DNA of 64,000 nucleotides from Marivirga harenae (GTDB taxonomy: Bacteria > Bacteroidota > Bacteroidia > Cytophagales > Cyclobacteriaceae), in contig NZ_CP130565.1 of the NCBI RefSeq assembly GCF_030534335.1, forward strand, positions 2,873,501 through 2,937,500, read 5' to 3'. Under the pieces are notes generated by a model, which did not search any database, was not told the DNA's origin, and saw nothing but the letters and a program-made list of their open reading frames with translations. This document shows positions 1 to 9,378 of this stretch, piece after piece. Both the position numbers and the translations under genes were made by a program. Position 1 is the stretch's first letter. The number at the start of each line of letters is the position of its first letter.

Positions 1-202
1 TCAGATTACTTCCAGTAATATATTTTTCATTTGGTTTTACTTCAGTGTAAAGATGGTAGTATTTCAAGTCCCACCAAATTCTTTCTTCAGTAAGTCCACC
101 TTTCAGACTGTCAGCTTTAGTGAAAATTTTTTGAGCAAAAACAGCGGTGCTGAGGATGGAAAAAATAGCTATAAAAATAAGTTTTTTGGTATTGCTTAAC
201 AT
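1..202 (-). CDS. M1-family aminopeptidase, N-terminal fragment (cut by window edge)
   Basis: The reading frame opens at an ATG at 202-200 and runs off the left edge, so only about 67 residues are visible. They start with a typical signal peptide (MLSNTKK, a hydrophobic core, then AVFAQ). The mature N-terminus (FTKADSLKGGLTEERIWWDL, then KYYHLYTEVKP and ITGSN) resembles the first strands of Bacteroidota M1 (gluzincin) peptidases. The zinc site HExxH lies outside the window and cannot be checked. The gene diverges from the CHAT operon; the 148 nt between them hold a small dyad. The family call is inferred from the N-terminus alone. Confidence 0.6.
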   Translation of the reverse strand, partial: MLSNTKKLIFIAIFSILSTAVFAQKIFTKADSLKGGLTEERIWWDLKYYHLYTEVKPNEKYITGSNL

Positions 203-282
203 ATGCGTTGGGTTTCAATCAGGATATATTAGATCAAGAGTAAATATAATGAAGATAAATTGTTTTGTAGCAAAAATTACGG

Positions 283-300
283 ATACCTATAAATAGGTAT
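283..300. promoter_or_regulatory. Inverted repeat in the divergent M1 peptidase / CHAT operon spacer
   Basis: Perfect 8-bp arms ATACCTAT and ATAGGTAT are separated by AA. The dyad lies 50 nt upstream of the CHAT-protein ATG and about 80 nt from the peptidase start. It could be an operator or a short mRNA hairpin. No exact TANNTTTG promoter was found beside it, so this is only a candidate. Confidence 0.3.
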
Positions 301-350
301 TTCGATAAAAATATTTCATAATTCTTTTGAAATTATCATCTTGCGTAAGT

Positions 351-3300
351 ATGAAGATAAAATTGGCCAGATTTTTAATATTGGGCTCTTTAGCGCTATT
401 CATGTCAGTAATGGTTCATGCTCAAACTTCTTGGGATGAGTCTTTTACTGCTTTACAAAAGGCTGAAAAGGAAGGCCAATTAGAATTAGCCCAATCATTA
501 TTAAATCAGACATTAGATCAAGCTGAAAATACTTATGGTAAAAAGCATCAAGCTTATGTATTCACGCTTCACTTAGGAGTTAAATTATCTTTTAAAACAG
601 AGCAATATGAGGAGGGTTTGGACTTGGCAAAAGAAGAATTGCAATTGATGAATGAGGTTTCTTTTGATCAACAAACTCAATTCTATATTCAATTATTAAA
701 TTTTTTATCTCAACTAAATCTTCAAACCAATAATATTTCCGAAGCAATAAGCTATGCTAAGGACTACATGGAAGTTCTTCAGCAAGAAGATAAGAACTCC
801 TTAAATCATGCCTTGGCTATTTATGACTACGCATCCTTATTATACCAAAATAATGAAGAGGATGCTTTAACATACTTTCAGGAGGCCCTTCCTATTCTAA
901 ATCAACATATTGCTCAAGTGGGAACTCAATATTTATATTCACTTTATTATGTGGCCACACTTCTACAAGAAGATGGGATTTTGGATGAATCAGCCAATTA
1001 TTTTGATAAGGTGATAGGTATTACCCAAGATAATAATTTACAATCTTCCGATTTATGGAAATTTTCCGCTTACCAAAGAGCGCTTATATACCAAGAGCAG
1101 AGCCAGAATGATAAGGCTATTTCTTTTTATGAAATATTAGTAACTCAATTGGAAAATGATGAAGACACCGATCGGGAGATATATGGAAGCGCACAGAATA
1201 ATTTGGGTGTTCTATATCAGAAAACTGGCCAAAACAAAAAAGGCGAGTCATTATTAGTGTTAAGTGGTAATGATTTGCAAAGTCAGTTGAATAGTGCGGC
1301 AGTAGCCTTTAATAAGGGAGAATATGCAATTGCATTATCTTTGTACACTGCAGCAAATGATTCTTTAAACATCAATAGTCAACAAGACAGTCTTCAGTCA
1401 GCTAAGATTTTAGCTCAAAAAGCTTTGGTGTATAATACTATGGGACAGTTGGATTCAGCCCTACAATTATTGCTCTATGTCGAAGATAAAATTTTGAATA
1501 ACATTTCGGGAATAAATGAAGAGAAGGCATTAGTATATAAAAATACCGGTGATCTATATTTGGAGCTTGCAAACTTTGATTCAGCTGGATTATATTTAGA
1601 TAAAGCGTTAAAGCAGTTTGAAGGAAATAGTAATTTTAAATCTGAGATTGAAATCCAAACTAGAAATAGCCTGGGAGTTTTAGAGCAAAATAAAACCAAC
1701 GTAGAGGAAGCGGCTTCTTATTTTACTGAGAATTTGAAATTGATTGAGGATGTATTGGGCAAGCAAACAGTAGAATATGCTAATACATTAAATAATTTGG
1801 GTGCTTTGCGATTGGAAAATGGCAATTATGGTTTAGCAGAATCCAATTTCAAAGATGCTGGATTTATATTTAACGCGATATTTGATCAAAATCATGAAAA
1901 TAATGCAAAGGTCTATGAAAATTTGGGTACAGTTGCTCAAAGCCGTTCACAATTCCGGAAAGCAGATTCCTTATTTCAATTAGCTGAAAAAACTTATATA
2001 ACTAGTTTAGGAAAATCGCACCCGTCCCTGTTAAATGTATATTCAAAATTGGCTTTAGTTAAATTGGCAGAAGCTGATTACCCAACTGCAGAGCAGTATT
2101 TTAGAAAAACAGTAGATTTATCTAAAACTGTTTTCGGAAGCCAGAGTGTAGCCCATGCAGATGCCCTTTCTGGAATGGGGTTGTATTACCAAAGCACTGG
2201 AAATTTAAAGGAGGCCAAAAGTAATTTGGAAAAAGCTATAGCTACTTACACCGAAAAATTAGGTAAAATTCATCCTTCATATGTCTCTTCCATAGAAAAT
2301 CTATCATCCATTTTTCAGACGGAAGGAAATGTGGACCAGGCCCTGCCATTGCTCAACGAAGCCTTGGAATTAGATTCCATTATTTATGGTGTGCAGCATC
2401 CAAAATATGCCACGACTTTGCATAATTTAGCATCTCTATATTTAACCAATGAAGATTACGAGAAAGCAGAAGATCTTTACGAAAAATCATTAGTAATAGA
2501 TGAGGCTGTTTACGGGAGGGAAAATCCAACATTTGCAAGCACTCAGTACAATTTAGCTGTTCTTTATCAAAAACAAGGCAAGCATGTAAAAGCAGATTCG
2601 CTGTTTGCAAAAGTAACTAAACTAAGAAGGGATGTTTTAGGTGAAAATCATCCTGATTATATTTTCACTCTCTATGGCTGGGGTATTTTGAAGCAAGTTG
2701 AAAATGAAATTGATTCAGCATATGCTTTATTTAATTCCTCTGTTAAAAGTTATTTGTTCTTATTCAAAGAATACTTCCCATCTATGAGTGAGAGCGAGAA
2801 ATCGGCTTTCTATCATAAAGTAAATCCGGTTTTTGAAGCATACAAGGATTTTGCTATTGAGAACTACGAGGCCATTCCCAAATTGAAGGAAGATTTATTT
2901 GACTTACAATTAACTACCAAGGCTATGTTGCTTAATGCATCAGCTAAGATGAGGAATAAGATCCTTAATAGCGGAGATCAGGAATTGGTAATATTGTTCC
3001 AGAATTGGCAAGATAAAAAAGAAAAAGCTATACAATATTATTCCTACACTAAGGAGGAACTACTAGCTCAAAGCATTGATTTGGAGCATTTGGAAGCCTC
3101 CATTAATAATATGGAAAAGGAATTGAGTATAAAGTCTAATTTATTTAATGCAGGATTTGGCTCTGACAGTATTAATTGGAAAAAACTTCAACAAAGTTTG
3201 GCATCCAATACAGGGGTTGTGGAGTTAGTGAGGGTCAAAAAGAGTTTGAAAAATGATTCAATAGTTTACGCGGGTCTCATTTTAACAGATACTATGGATG

Positions 3301-4400
3301 AACCTGAAATTGCAGTATTACAGGAAGGAAGAAGAATCGAAAAGCAGTATTTTAATGCCTATCAAAACCTGATTAAATTCAAGTTAATGGATAAGATTTC
3401 TTATGAAAACCTATGGGAGTGGGTAGATGAAAAGATCCCGGAAGGGCTAGATAAATTATTCATTAGCCCGGATGGGATTTATAACAAGATTAATATAAAT
3501 ACTTTATATAGTGAGCATCTAAGTCAATATCTTCTTGAGAAAGAAAATATCAGGATCATTACAAGTTCACGTGATTTAATTAAAAATAGAAAGCCAAAGG
3601 CTAATTCAATTGACAAAATTCAGGCAAATGAAAGTGATTTTCACGAGTTCCCAAGTCTGGTTTTGATTGGTTCACCTGATTTTTCCTTAGGGAGACCTGC
3701 AGATGAAATGAATTTAGAAGCTCAAAATGTGGGGCTTATGAGGAATTTTACCGGTGGTATTCCTGCACTTCCAGGTACGAAAATTGAGATAAATGCCATT
3801 GATTCCATGACAAGAGCCAATAATTGGTCAGTCAAGAAATATCTGGACGAAGAGGCCAATGAAATTCTGATCGACAGTTTAACTGCTCCAAATATTTTAC
3901 ACATTGCCACTCATGGTTTCTTTAAAGCATATAATGCGGACAATAAAATTTCAGGAGTAGAAAATCAAGGTAAAGAAGAAAATCCACTTTTAAGATCAGG
4001 GATATTGCTTTCAGGTGCTTCTATTGGTCTAGCAGGAGGCTTACCATACGAAAACAGCTTTGAAGACGGGCTACTGACGGCTTATGAAACTATGAATCTG
4101 AATTTGGATGCAACGGAACTGGTGGTACTTTCTGCTTGTGAAACCGGACTTGGCGATGTAAAAAATGGAGAAGGAGTTTATGGACTACAACGAGCATTTT
4201 TAGTAGCAGGGGCTGAAAATTTAATAATGAGTTTATGGACAGTAAATGACTATACAACCCAACTTTTGATGACCGAATTTTATAAAAATTGGACGGAGGG
4301 AGATGATAAGTTTACATCATTTCGAAAAGCGCAAATGAAAATAAAAGAGGAGTTCCCACAACCTTATTATTGGGCTGCTTTTACAATTATTGGAGAATAA
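351..4400 (+). CDS. Exported TPR-CHAT domain protein
   Basis: This protein of 1349 residues has a signal peptide (MKIKLARF to VMVHAQ, about 1-25), so it should act outside the cytoplasm. Roughly residues 40-790 are tandem tetratricopeptide repeats, many of the kinesin-light-chain style (HP-YATTLHNLASLY, A-LYEKSL). A helical linker follows, then a C-terminal CHAT domain (caspase-like, clan CD) from about 1040. The His-Cys dyad is visible: His1188 in HIATHGFF and Cys1263 in LSACETGLG. The typical end motif (GLQRAFLVAGA, then SLWTVND) is also present. I chose the ATG at 351 because an in-frame TTG at 327 would add eight residues ahead of the signal peptide. It is the first gene of a tight operon (8 nt to the next). 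CHAT proteins are peptidases or scaffolds in several systems; the substrate here is unknown. Confidence 0.85.
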   Translation: MKIKLARFLILGSLALFMSVMVHAQTSWDESFTALQKAEKEGQLELAQSLLNQTLDQAENTYGKKHQAYVFTLHLGVKLSFKTEQYEEGLDLAKEELQLMNEVSFDQQTQFYIQLLNFLSQLNLQTNNISEAISYAKDYMEVLQQEDKNSLNHALAIYDYASLLYQNNEEDALTYFQEALPILNQHIAQVGTQYLYSLYYVATLLQEDGILDESANYFDKVIGITQDNNLQSSDLWKFSAYQRALIYQEQSQNDKAISFYEILVTQLENDEDTDREIYGSAQNNLGVLYQKTGQNKKGESLLVLSGNDLQSQLNSAAVAFNKGEYAIALSLYTAANDSLNINSQQDSLQSAKILAQKALVYNTMGQLDSALQLLLYVEDKILNNISGINEEKALVYKNTGDLYLELANFDSAGLYLDKALKQFEGNSNFKSEIEIQTRNSLGVLEQNKTNVEEAASYFTENLKLIEDVLGKQTVEYANTLNNLGALRLENGNYGLAESNFKDAGFIFNAIFDQNHENNAKVYENLGTVAQSRSQFRKADSLFQLAEKTYITSLGKSHPSLLNVYSKLALVKLAEADYPTAEQYFRKTVDLSKTVFGSQSVAHADALSGMGLYYQSTGNLKEAKSNLEKAIATYTEKLGKIHPSYVSSIENLSSIFQTEGNVDQALPLLNEALELDSIIYGVQHPKYATTLHNLASLYLTNEDYEKAEDLYEKSLVIDEAVYGRENPTFASTQYNLAVLYQKQGKHVKADSLFAKVTKLRRDVLGENHPDYIFTLYGWGILKQVENEIDSAYALFNSSVKSYLFLFKEYFPSMSESEKSAFYHKVNPVFEAYKDFAIENYEAIPKLKEDLFDLQLTTKAMLLNASAKMRNKILNSGDQELVILFQNWQDKKEKAIQYYSYTKEELLAQSIDLEHLEASINNMEKELSIKSNLFNAGFGSDSINWKKLQQSLASNTGVVELVRVKKSLKNDSIVYAGLILTDTMDEPEIAVLQEGRRIEKQYFNAYQNLIKFKLMDKISYENLWEWVDEKIPEGLDKLFISPDGIYNKININTLYSEHLSQYLLEKENIRIITSSRDLIKNRKPKANSIDKIQANESDFHEFPSLVLIGSPDFSLGRPADEMNLEAQNVGLMRNFTGGIPALPGTKIEINAIDSMTRANNWSVKKYLDEEANEILIDSLTAPNILHIATHGFFKAYNADNKISGVENQGKEENPLLRSGILLSGASIGLAGGLPYENSFEDGLLTAYETMNLNLDATELVVLSACETGLGDVKNGEGVYGLQRAFLVAGAENLIMSLWTVNDYTTQLLMTEFYKNWTEGDDKFTSFRKAQMKIKEEFPQPYYWAAFTIIGE

Positions 4401-4408
4401 ACTGCACT

Positions 4409-6508
4409 ATGAAGAATTGTAAAAAAATATTCTTATTTATTATATTTTCTTTGTCGAGCTTTCTGGGGTTATCACAATCCCAAAAAGATTCTCTGGAGCA
4501 GGTGCTTGATTCAATTTACCCGAAGCAGATAGTGAGTGAAATCAGCACAGAAAATTTCACAGAGTATGCGCCCAGCATTAGTGCAAACGGTAGAACTCTA
4601 ATTTATGAATCTAATAAAGATGGGTCTTGGAAATTATACTTGACTAGAGAGGGAAACGGTTCATGGGCCGATGAAATATCATTAGATAGTATCAATAATT
4701 TTGGGGATTCTGTAGATGTGATCAGCGGACCAAATTTCAGCTATGATGGCAATAGAATTTATTTTCATGCCTCCTTTGATGGCGGACAAGGCTCTGAGGA
4801 TATTTATTATTCAGAAAGAATCGGGGATAGCTGGTCTAAACCGCAAAATTTGGGGCCAGATGTAAATACCAGAAGCTTTGATGGTTTCCCAACAATAACA
4901 ACTGATGGAAAGACCTTGTACTTCGCCAGAAACAGTAAAAATACGCCATCGGGTGTTTCAGAATTTTGTTACGAATTATATGTTACTCAAAAGATAGATT
5001 CTGGATGGACAGAACCTAGAATTTTACCCTATCCTGTTAATTTAGGATGCGAAAAAGCCCCAAAAATTATGGCGGATAATAGGACTCTGATTTTTGCATC
5101 GCTACGAGAAGGGGGAATGGGAGGTTTTGATTTATACCAAACACAATTGAATGCAGATGGTGATTGGAAAAGCCCAGTGCCTCTTCAGTATGTGAATACA
5201 ACAGATAACGATCTTTTCTCTTGTATTTCTGCTTCTGGAGATATCATGTATTTTTCTAAAAAAGATGATATTTATAGTGTAGAAATCCCTGAGGAATACC
5301 GGCAATTTCAAAATGTTACGATTCAAGGTTTAATAAGGGATGCGGATAGTCAAAGTCCACTCACAGCCTCTTTAAGAATCACTGATGCCAATACCTCTGA
5401 ATTGATTACTAGTTTCGACAACAATCCTTCCGATGGTTATTATTCAATTGTGCTTTCAGCAGGAAGAGCCTACAACCTGGAGGTGAAAAAAGAGGACTTT
5501 AGCAGTGCCCTTTATTATTATGATCTACGAGACATAGAAAGTTACCAAGAATATGAAAAGAATATTGATCTGTTCACTACTGCACATTTAAATGTAAACA
5601 TTTACGATATTGAATTATATGATCCTTTAAAATCCACGATTACAGTGAAAAATGATGTAGGTAGAACTATTGTTGTGGTGGAGTCTGACGGTGAAAACTG
5701 GAAGACGAGAGTTAATTTACCTATTGGAAGTGCATACAATATTGAGGTTGAAAGCGAGAATTTCAAACCTAAAAGCTTTTCAATTGATTTAAGAGGCCTG
5801 ATTTTGTACCGAGAATATGAACAGGATATTGAATTGGTTCCCGAGAAAGTAGGGGTGCCTATAAACGTCAATGATTTGTTGAGTGGTGGATCTGTGTCTT
5901 CATCACAATTGATTATCAGAAATAAAACAAGAAATGAGGAGATTGTTATTTCAGGAAACCAAACTATTAATCTACGAGTAGGAGATCGATACATGGTGGA
6001 AGCTTCTAGTGATAGGGGGTATGCTTTTAATTCTACAGAGATTGGAATTACAAAAGAGGGGAAATTGCAAACAATAGATGAGAAAACAGGGGAGATCTTG
6101 GAAGACAGCAAAGGGGTAGAATTGAAATTACAACCCTTAGCAAAAGATGCTAACCTGACCTTAAAGGATATTTATTTTGAGTCAAATTCTTCCGATTTAT
6201 TCGAAAGCAGTTTTGAGGAGCTGGACAGAGTTATAAAATTAATGCAATCTTATCCAAGCATGAAAATTGAAATCGCTGCTCACACTGATGATATTGGAGC
6301 AGCTCTATATAATGTACGGCTTTCTAAAGAAAGAGCCAATAGTGTTATTGCCTATATTACAAGTAATGGTGTCAAAGAAGAAAGATTGATTTCTGAAGGA
6401 TATGGCGAATCAAATCCCGTGGTTACTAATGACTCTGAAGAAAATAGGGCTAAAAACCGAAGAGTGGAATTGAAAATTTTGGATATTAAGTTGGCTCAAA
6501 ACGATTAA
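4409..6508 (+). CDS. PD40 beta-propeller / OmpA-family peptidoglycan-anchored protein
   Basis: This protein of 699 residues has a signal peptide (MKNCKKIFLFI to LGLSQ). After it come WD40-like PD40 repeats (YAPSISANGRTLIYES, FPTITTDGKTLYFAR, APKIMADNRTLIFAS), then carboxypeptidase-regulatory-like beta repeats from about residue 310. The C-terminus is an OmpA peptidoglycan-binding domain (IYFESNSSDL, HTDDIG, N-RLSKERANSVIAYI, KNRRVEL). The architecture matches Bacteroidota envelope proteins that tether complexes to peptidoglycan. The start at 4409 gives a clean signal peptide; an upstream in-frame ATG at 4370 lies inside the CHAT gene. It sits 8 nt after the CHAT gene and 5 nt before the next, so the three are probably co-transcribed. 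The role as anchor or sensor for the CHAT protein is inference. Confidence 0.85.
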   Translation: MKNCKKIFLFIIFSLSSFLGLSQSQKDSLEQVLDSIYPKQIVSEISTENFTEYAPSISANGRTLIYESNKDGSWKLYLTREGNGSWADEISLDSINNFGDSVDVISGPNFSYDGNRIYFHASFDGGQGSEDIYYSERIGDSWSKPQNLGPDVNTRSFDGFPTITTDGKTLYFARNSKNTPSGVSEFCYELYVTQKIDSGWTEPRILPYPVNLGCEKAPKIMADNRTLIFASLREGGMGGFDLYQTQLNADGDWKSPVPLQYVNTTDNDLFSCISASGDIMYFSKKDDIYSVEIPEEYRQFQNVTIQGLIRDADSQSPLTASLRITDANTSELITSFDNNPSDGYYSIVLSAGRAYNLEVKKEDFSSALYYYDLRDIESYQEYEKNIDLFTTAHLNVNIYDIELYDPLKSTITVKNDVGRTIVVVESDGENWKTRVNLPIGSAYNIEVESENFKPKSFSIDLRGLILYREYEQDIELVPEKVGVPINVNDLLSGGSVSSSQLIIRNKTRNEEIVISGNQTINLRVGDRYMVEASSDRGYAFNSTEIGITKEGKLQTIDEKTGEILEDSKGVELKLQPLAKDANLTLKDIYFESNSSDLFESSFEELDRVIKLMQSYPSMKIEIAAHTDDIGAALYNVRLSKERANSVIAYITSNGVKEERLISEGYGESNPVVTNDSEENRAKNRRVELKILDIKLAQND

Positions 6509-6513
6509 GGAGT

Positions 6514-8676
6514 ATGCAAAGATTTATATATATCATATCGCTTTTAATTTTATTGCCAAATGTGATTTATGCTCAAGTTGAATTGGATTATGAGGACGAC
6601 ATTAATCCCTACTTTTTGGGTGATAGTAGCGAATTAGTTTTTCCACTTCTGTTCGATTTCTTCAAAAATAATAATGATCATCCGGCAACTAATATACAAC
6701 TAGCCATGATGTTCGAAGAGCGTTATATAAATGCTCACCCTATTTCCGATTATGAAGCTGCCATTTCCAATGCGGGAAGAGCAAAACTGCTATTTGGTCG
6801 TGCAAGAGATTTAATTGATGATAAAGAGGTCAGAAGAAATGCCTGGCATTATCCCAATTTCACTAATGAATTTAAAAGAAATGGGAAGCCAGTTGTTGAA
6901 TTCGAAGCGATCCAAATTGTACATCAAAAGGGTTTAAAGGAGGCGGATTCTTTTCTTACATACATGCCACCAATTTATCAGAATTTCATGAAGATGGTGG
7001 AGCAATATGACTTAGCTTCCAAAAATTTTGTGAGAATTAATGGAGATTATAGCTCATTAAAAGATATCTATCTATTATATGACGATGAATTGGAAACTCG
7101 ATTTGAGTTGATTAAAGCTAGTTACGATTCAACACTTTATTATTTCAAAAAGTATAAAGAAGCAGCAAATGCCTATCCCCCATTTGATTTGAATCAAAAA
7201 TTGACATTTAATGATATTCAAACCTATAGATTAGATGGCTTGGTCATCCAAACAGAATTTTTGGTTGATAACATTCAGTTATGGGATTATGCTACATGGG
7301 TTAATCAAGTGAAAAACATTATAAATTCCGAAATAGGTCAATTAAGAAATGACATTGAAACTATTGAAGATAAACTTGAAAATAGCTTTTCACAAATGAG
7401 AAATTGGCAGCCGAATGATTCAATTGATGTTGACCCAATTGAGAAGAAAGCAATTTATAAAATTAGAAAGTATGATTTGAATTCTCCTGTTGCAAATGTT
7501 TTTCAATATAAAGACGATAAACTTGATTTATTAAATGAGCAAAAGAATTTGTCCGTATATGATACCGCCAGTGAGATTTCCTTTCAAGTGAAGTTGTATT
7601 CAATAAATAGGGTTTTTCAACAAACTATTACGCTTGAGAATGATCTTAATAAATATGGAAGTGAGCTCATTGCTAGTAACTTAAATAAGAATAAGGATTT
7701 TTACGAGAAGTATTACAATGGAACTGAAGACTTTAAAACGTACTTTAAATCAGAAGCTACAGAATTGCTCAATATTAGAGGTGAAACAGCCAATAGATTA
7801 AAAACGCAGATTATAGATCAGTTCGAAAGTCCTTTTACTCAAGAAATACCGAGCTATAAGGGATTAAATTACAAATGGCAAAACCCTATGAATGATTATG
7901 ATTCCTTGGAGAAAAATATAGCATACATCAATTTTTCCAAAACCAATGTGAATGATTTAGAATATATCGGAGGTTATTATTTAAATACGGACAGTGTCCC
8001 GCAAGCATTTTATGCTGCAAAGAATGGATCCAAAATCCAATGGTACAATGCAGTTCCATCAAAATATGAGTCCAATAGCGCATGGCAAAATGTTACGAAC
8101 ATAAATGTTGTGGGAGGCGGTGATTTAAATTATTTACTTTTTGAGAGCCATATAGATTCTTTGGATTTTGTGAATCACATTATACTGTCCAATGAAAAGG
8201 GTGAGATTAAGAATGATATTCTGATTGACACTCAAGAAAAACCTGTTGAATTAATTTCATTACGGAATAGCAATATGCAAATGGCTTTTTATCAAGGAGA
8301 TGGATTAGGGGATGTTGTGTGGCCTAGTTTTATGACTGTAGTCAAATTCCATCCCGATAGTTCCGAATATGCCAGCAAGCAAATTGATATAAATGGGAAA
8401 TTTGAAGGTGTTTTTCAAACCGATGCAGGAATTGTCTTGGTTTCTTCTTCAGAGGATGGCAAAAATTTCTATTCATCTCTTTTTGACAGTGATTTAAATA
8501 GCGTGAAGAAAAATTCATTTTCTTTTACAGAAGTTTTAAAAATTAAATATGCTTATCAAATTAGTGAAAGTAGCTTGCATTTATTGAATGAAAGGGGTGA
8601 GCCAGGACATATTGTTCTTACTGATGGGTTAGAATTACGTTATTCTGATATTCCGCTAAGTCAGGACGGTATATAA
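6514..8676 (+). CDS. Unknown exported protein, third gene of the CHAT operon
   Basis: The 720-residue product has a signal peptide (MQRFIYIIS to NVIYAQ, about 1-21). I recognise no family. The N-terminal half is helical and charged, with a repeat-like start (QLAMMFEERYINAHPISDYEAAISNAGRAKLLFGRA) resembling TPR-style solenoids. A coiled-coil-like stretch lies around residues 265-300. The C-terminal third is beta-rich with short recurring hydrophobic/aspartate strands, which could be a propeller. The gene begins 5 nt after the OmpA-type gene (AAGGAGT precedes the ATG, one of few Shine-Dalgarno-like sites here) and ends just before a strong terminator. It therefore probably works with the CHAT and PD40/OmpA proteins. 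Confidence 0.75.
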   Translation: MQRFIYIISLLILLPNVIYAQVELDYEDDINPYFLGDSSELVFPLLFDFFKNNNDHPATNIQLAMMFEERYINAHPISDYEAAISNAGRAKLLFGRARDLIDDKEVRRNAWHYPNFTNEFKRNGKPVVEFEAIQIVHQKGLKEADSFLTYMPPIYQNFMKMVEQYDLASKNFVRINGDYSSLKDIYLLYDDELETRFELIKASYDSTLYYFKKYKEAANAYPPFDLNQKLTFNDIQTYRLDGLVIQTEFLVDNIQLWDYATWVNQVKNIINSEIGQLRNDIETIEDKLENSFSQMRNWQPNDSIDVDPIEKKAIYKIRKYDLNSPVANVFQYKDDKLDLLNEQKNLSVYDTASEISFQVKLYSINRVFQQTITLENDLNKYGSELIASNLNKNKDFYEKYYNGTEDFKTYFKSEATELLNIRGETANRLKTQIIDQFESPFTQEIPSYKGLNYKWQNPMNDYDSLEKNIAYINFSKTNVNDLEYIGGYYLNTDSVPQAFYAAKNGSKIQWYNAVPSKYESNSAWQNVTNINVVGGGDLNYLLFESHIDSLDFVNHIILSNEKGEIKNDILIDTQEKPVELISLRNSNMQMAFYQGDGLGDVVWPSFMTVVKFHPDSSEYASKQIDINGKFEGVFQTDAGIVLVSSSEDGKNFYSSLFDSDLNSVKKNSFSFTEVLKIKYAYQISESSLHLLNERGEPGHIVLTDGLELRYSDIPLSQDGI

Positions 8677-8707
8677 AAAAAGGCAAGTAAGAAGGCTCTT
8701 ACTTGCC
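8675..8707 (-). terminator. Intrinsic terminator between convergent genes
   Basis: A perfect 11-bp stem (8682-8692 with 8697-8707, loop AGGC) is flanked on the left by seven A residues. Read on the minus strand this is a hairpin followed by a U-run, ending transcription of the beta-barrel gene. For the plus-strand operon the same hairpin is followed only by TTACTTTG, so it should be weaker in that direction. Confidence 0.8.
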
Positions 8708-8720
8708 TTACTTTGACTAA

Positions 8721-9311
8721 TTAAAGTAGTTTCAAACCAACGCTTAACATGATTTGGTTGATTTTCACTTTCGCTTCATCCTCTCCTAAGACGGCTTGAT
8801 TACTTAGATTACCTTCATATCTTAAATCGACAGTAAGCTTTGAAATATCTAAACCAATTCCTGCCTGATATGCAAAAACTGCATTTTTATATTCTGATAC
8901 TGAATTATCAAAATCAACTTCATCGCCAAGATTAAAACTTGCAACTGGCCCTGCGTTTACTCTGAAAGGCCCCATTTTCCAGCCAAATAAAATTGGCATA
9001 TCGATTTTATTTTGGTCAAACTCAAGAGTTTTTACATCATTTGGATCAGAAGCATCTGTATATTCTCCATTTACGGAATTGAAATAGGCTTCTGGTTGTA
9101 TGTAAAATCCTGTAATTTTAATTCTGGCAAATACCCCACCATGGTAACTGTACTTGGCATCCCCGGCTTGGTAAGCGTCTACATTATCCTTTAAACTTAA
9201 GGTGGTATTACTAATTCCTAATTTAGGACCAATAGTAAAAATTTGTGCCTTTGCACTTATCCCAATAAAAAATAATAATGCGGTTAATGTTAAAATCCTC
9301 TTCATCTTCAT
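8721..9311 (-). CDS. Outer-membrane beta-barrel protein (PorT/OmpW-like porin family)
   Basis: The product has about 196 residues, a signal peptide (MKMKRILTLTALLFFIGISAKAQ) and alternating amphipathic strands ending in a hydrophobic strand (INQIMLSVGLKLL). The pattern GPKLGISNTT, GGVFARIKITGFYIQPEAYF, LDISKLTVDLRYEG is typical of small eight-strand Bacteroidota barrels (outer membrane beta-barrel domain, OMP_b-brl_2). The start is ambiguous between ATGs at 9311 and 9305; a longer frame back to 9380 would bury the signal peptide and is rejected. The gene diverges from bioF across a short spacer carrying a dyad, so the two promoters may be co-regulated. Confidence 0.75.
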   Translation of the reverse strand: MKMKRILTLTALLFFIGISAKAQIFTIGPKLGISNTTLSLKDNVDAYQAGDAKYSYHGGVFARIKITGFYIQPEAYFNSVNGEYTDASDPNDVKTLEFDQNKIDMPILFGWKMGPFRVNAGPVASFNLGDEVDFDNSVSEYKNAVFAYQAGIGLDISKLTVDLRYEGNLSNQAVLGEDEAKVKINQIMLSVGLKLL

Positions 9312-9329
9312 TAATTTTAGTGTTTGAAT

Positions 9330-9363
9330 TTGTATAACGTTTTTTAAGATAAATGTTATACAT
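9330..9363. promoter_or_regulatory. BirA-like operator candidate in front of bioFDA
   Basis: TTGTATAAC and GTTATACAT form a dyad with a 16-nt spacer (8 bp of the arms are perfectly complementary). The 9-16-9 layout and the TTGT...ACA(A) outer bases resemble the known BirA operator (TTGTAAACC-N16-GGTTTACAA). It lies 16-49 nt upstream of the bioF ATG and would also overlap the divergent barrel-gene promoter. Binding by BirA or another biotin regulator is inferred from position and shape. Confidence 0.45.
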
Positions 9364-9378
9364 TCACCGATTAATTCC

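Noticed and set aside
351-4400. CRISPR-associated TPR-CHAT (craspase-like) protein
   Set aside because: There are no cas genes or repeat arrays in the window, and the protein has a signal peptide.
5602-6111. A 169-codon minus-strand frame
   Set aside because: It lies wholly antisense within the PD40/OmpA gene, whose protein has clear domains; the antisense product has no recognisable motif.
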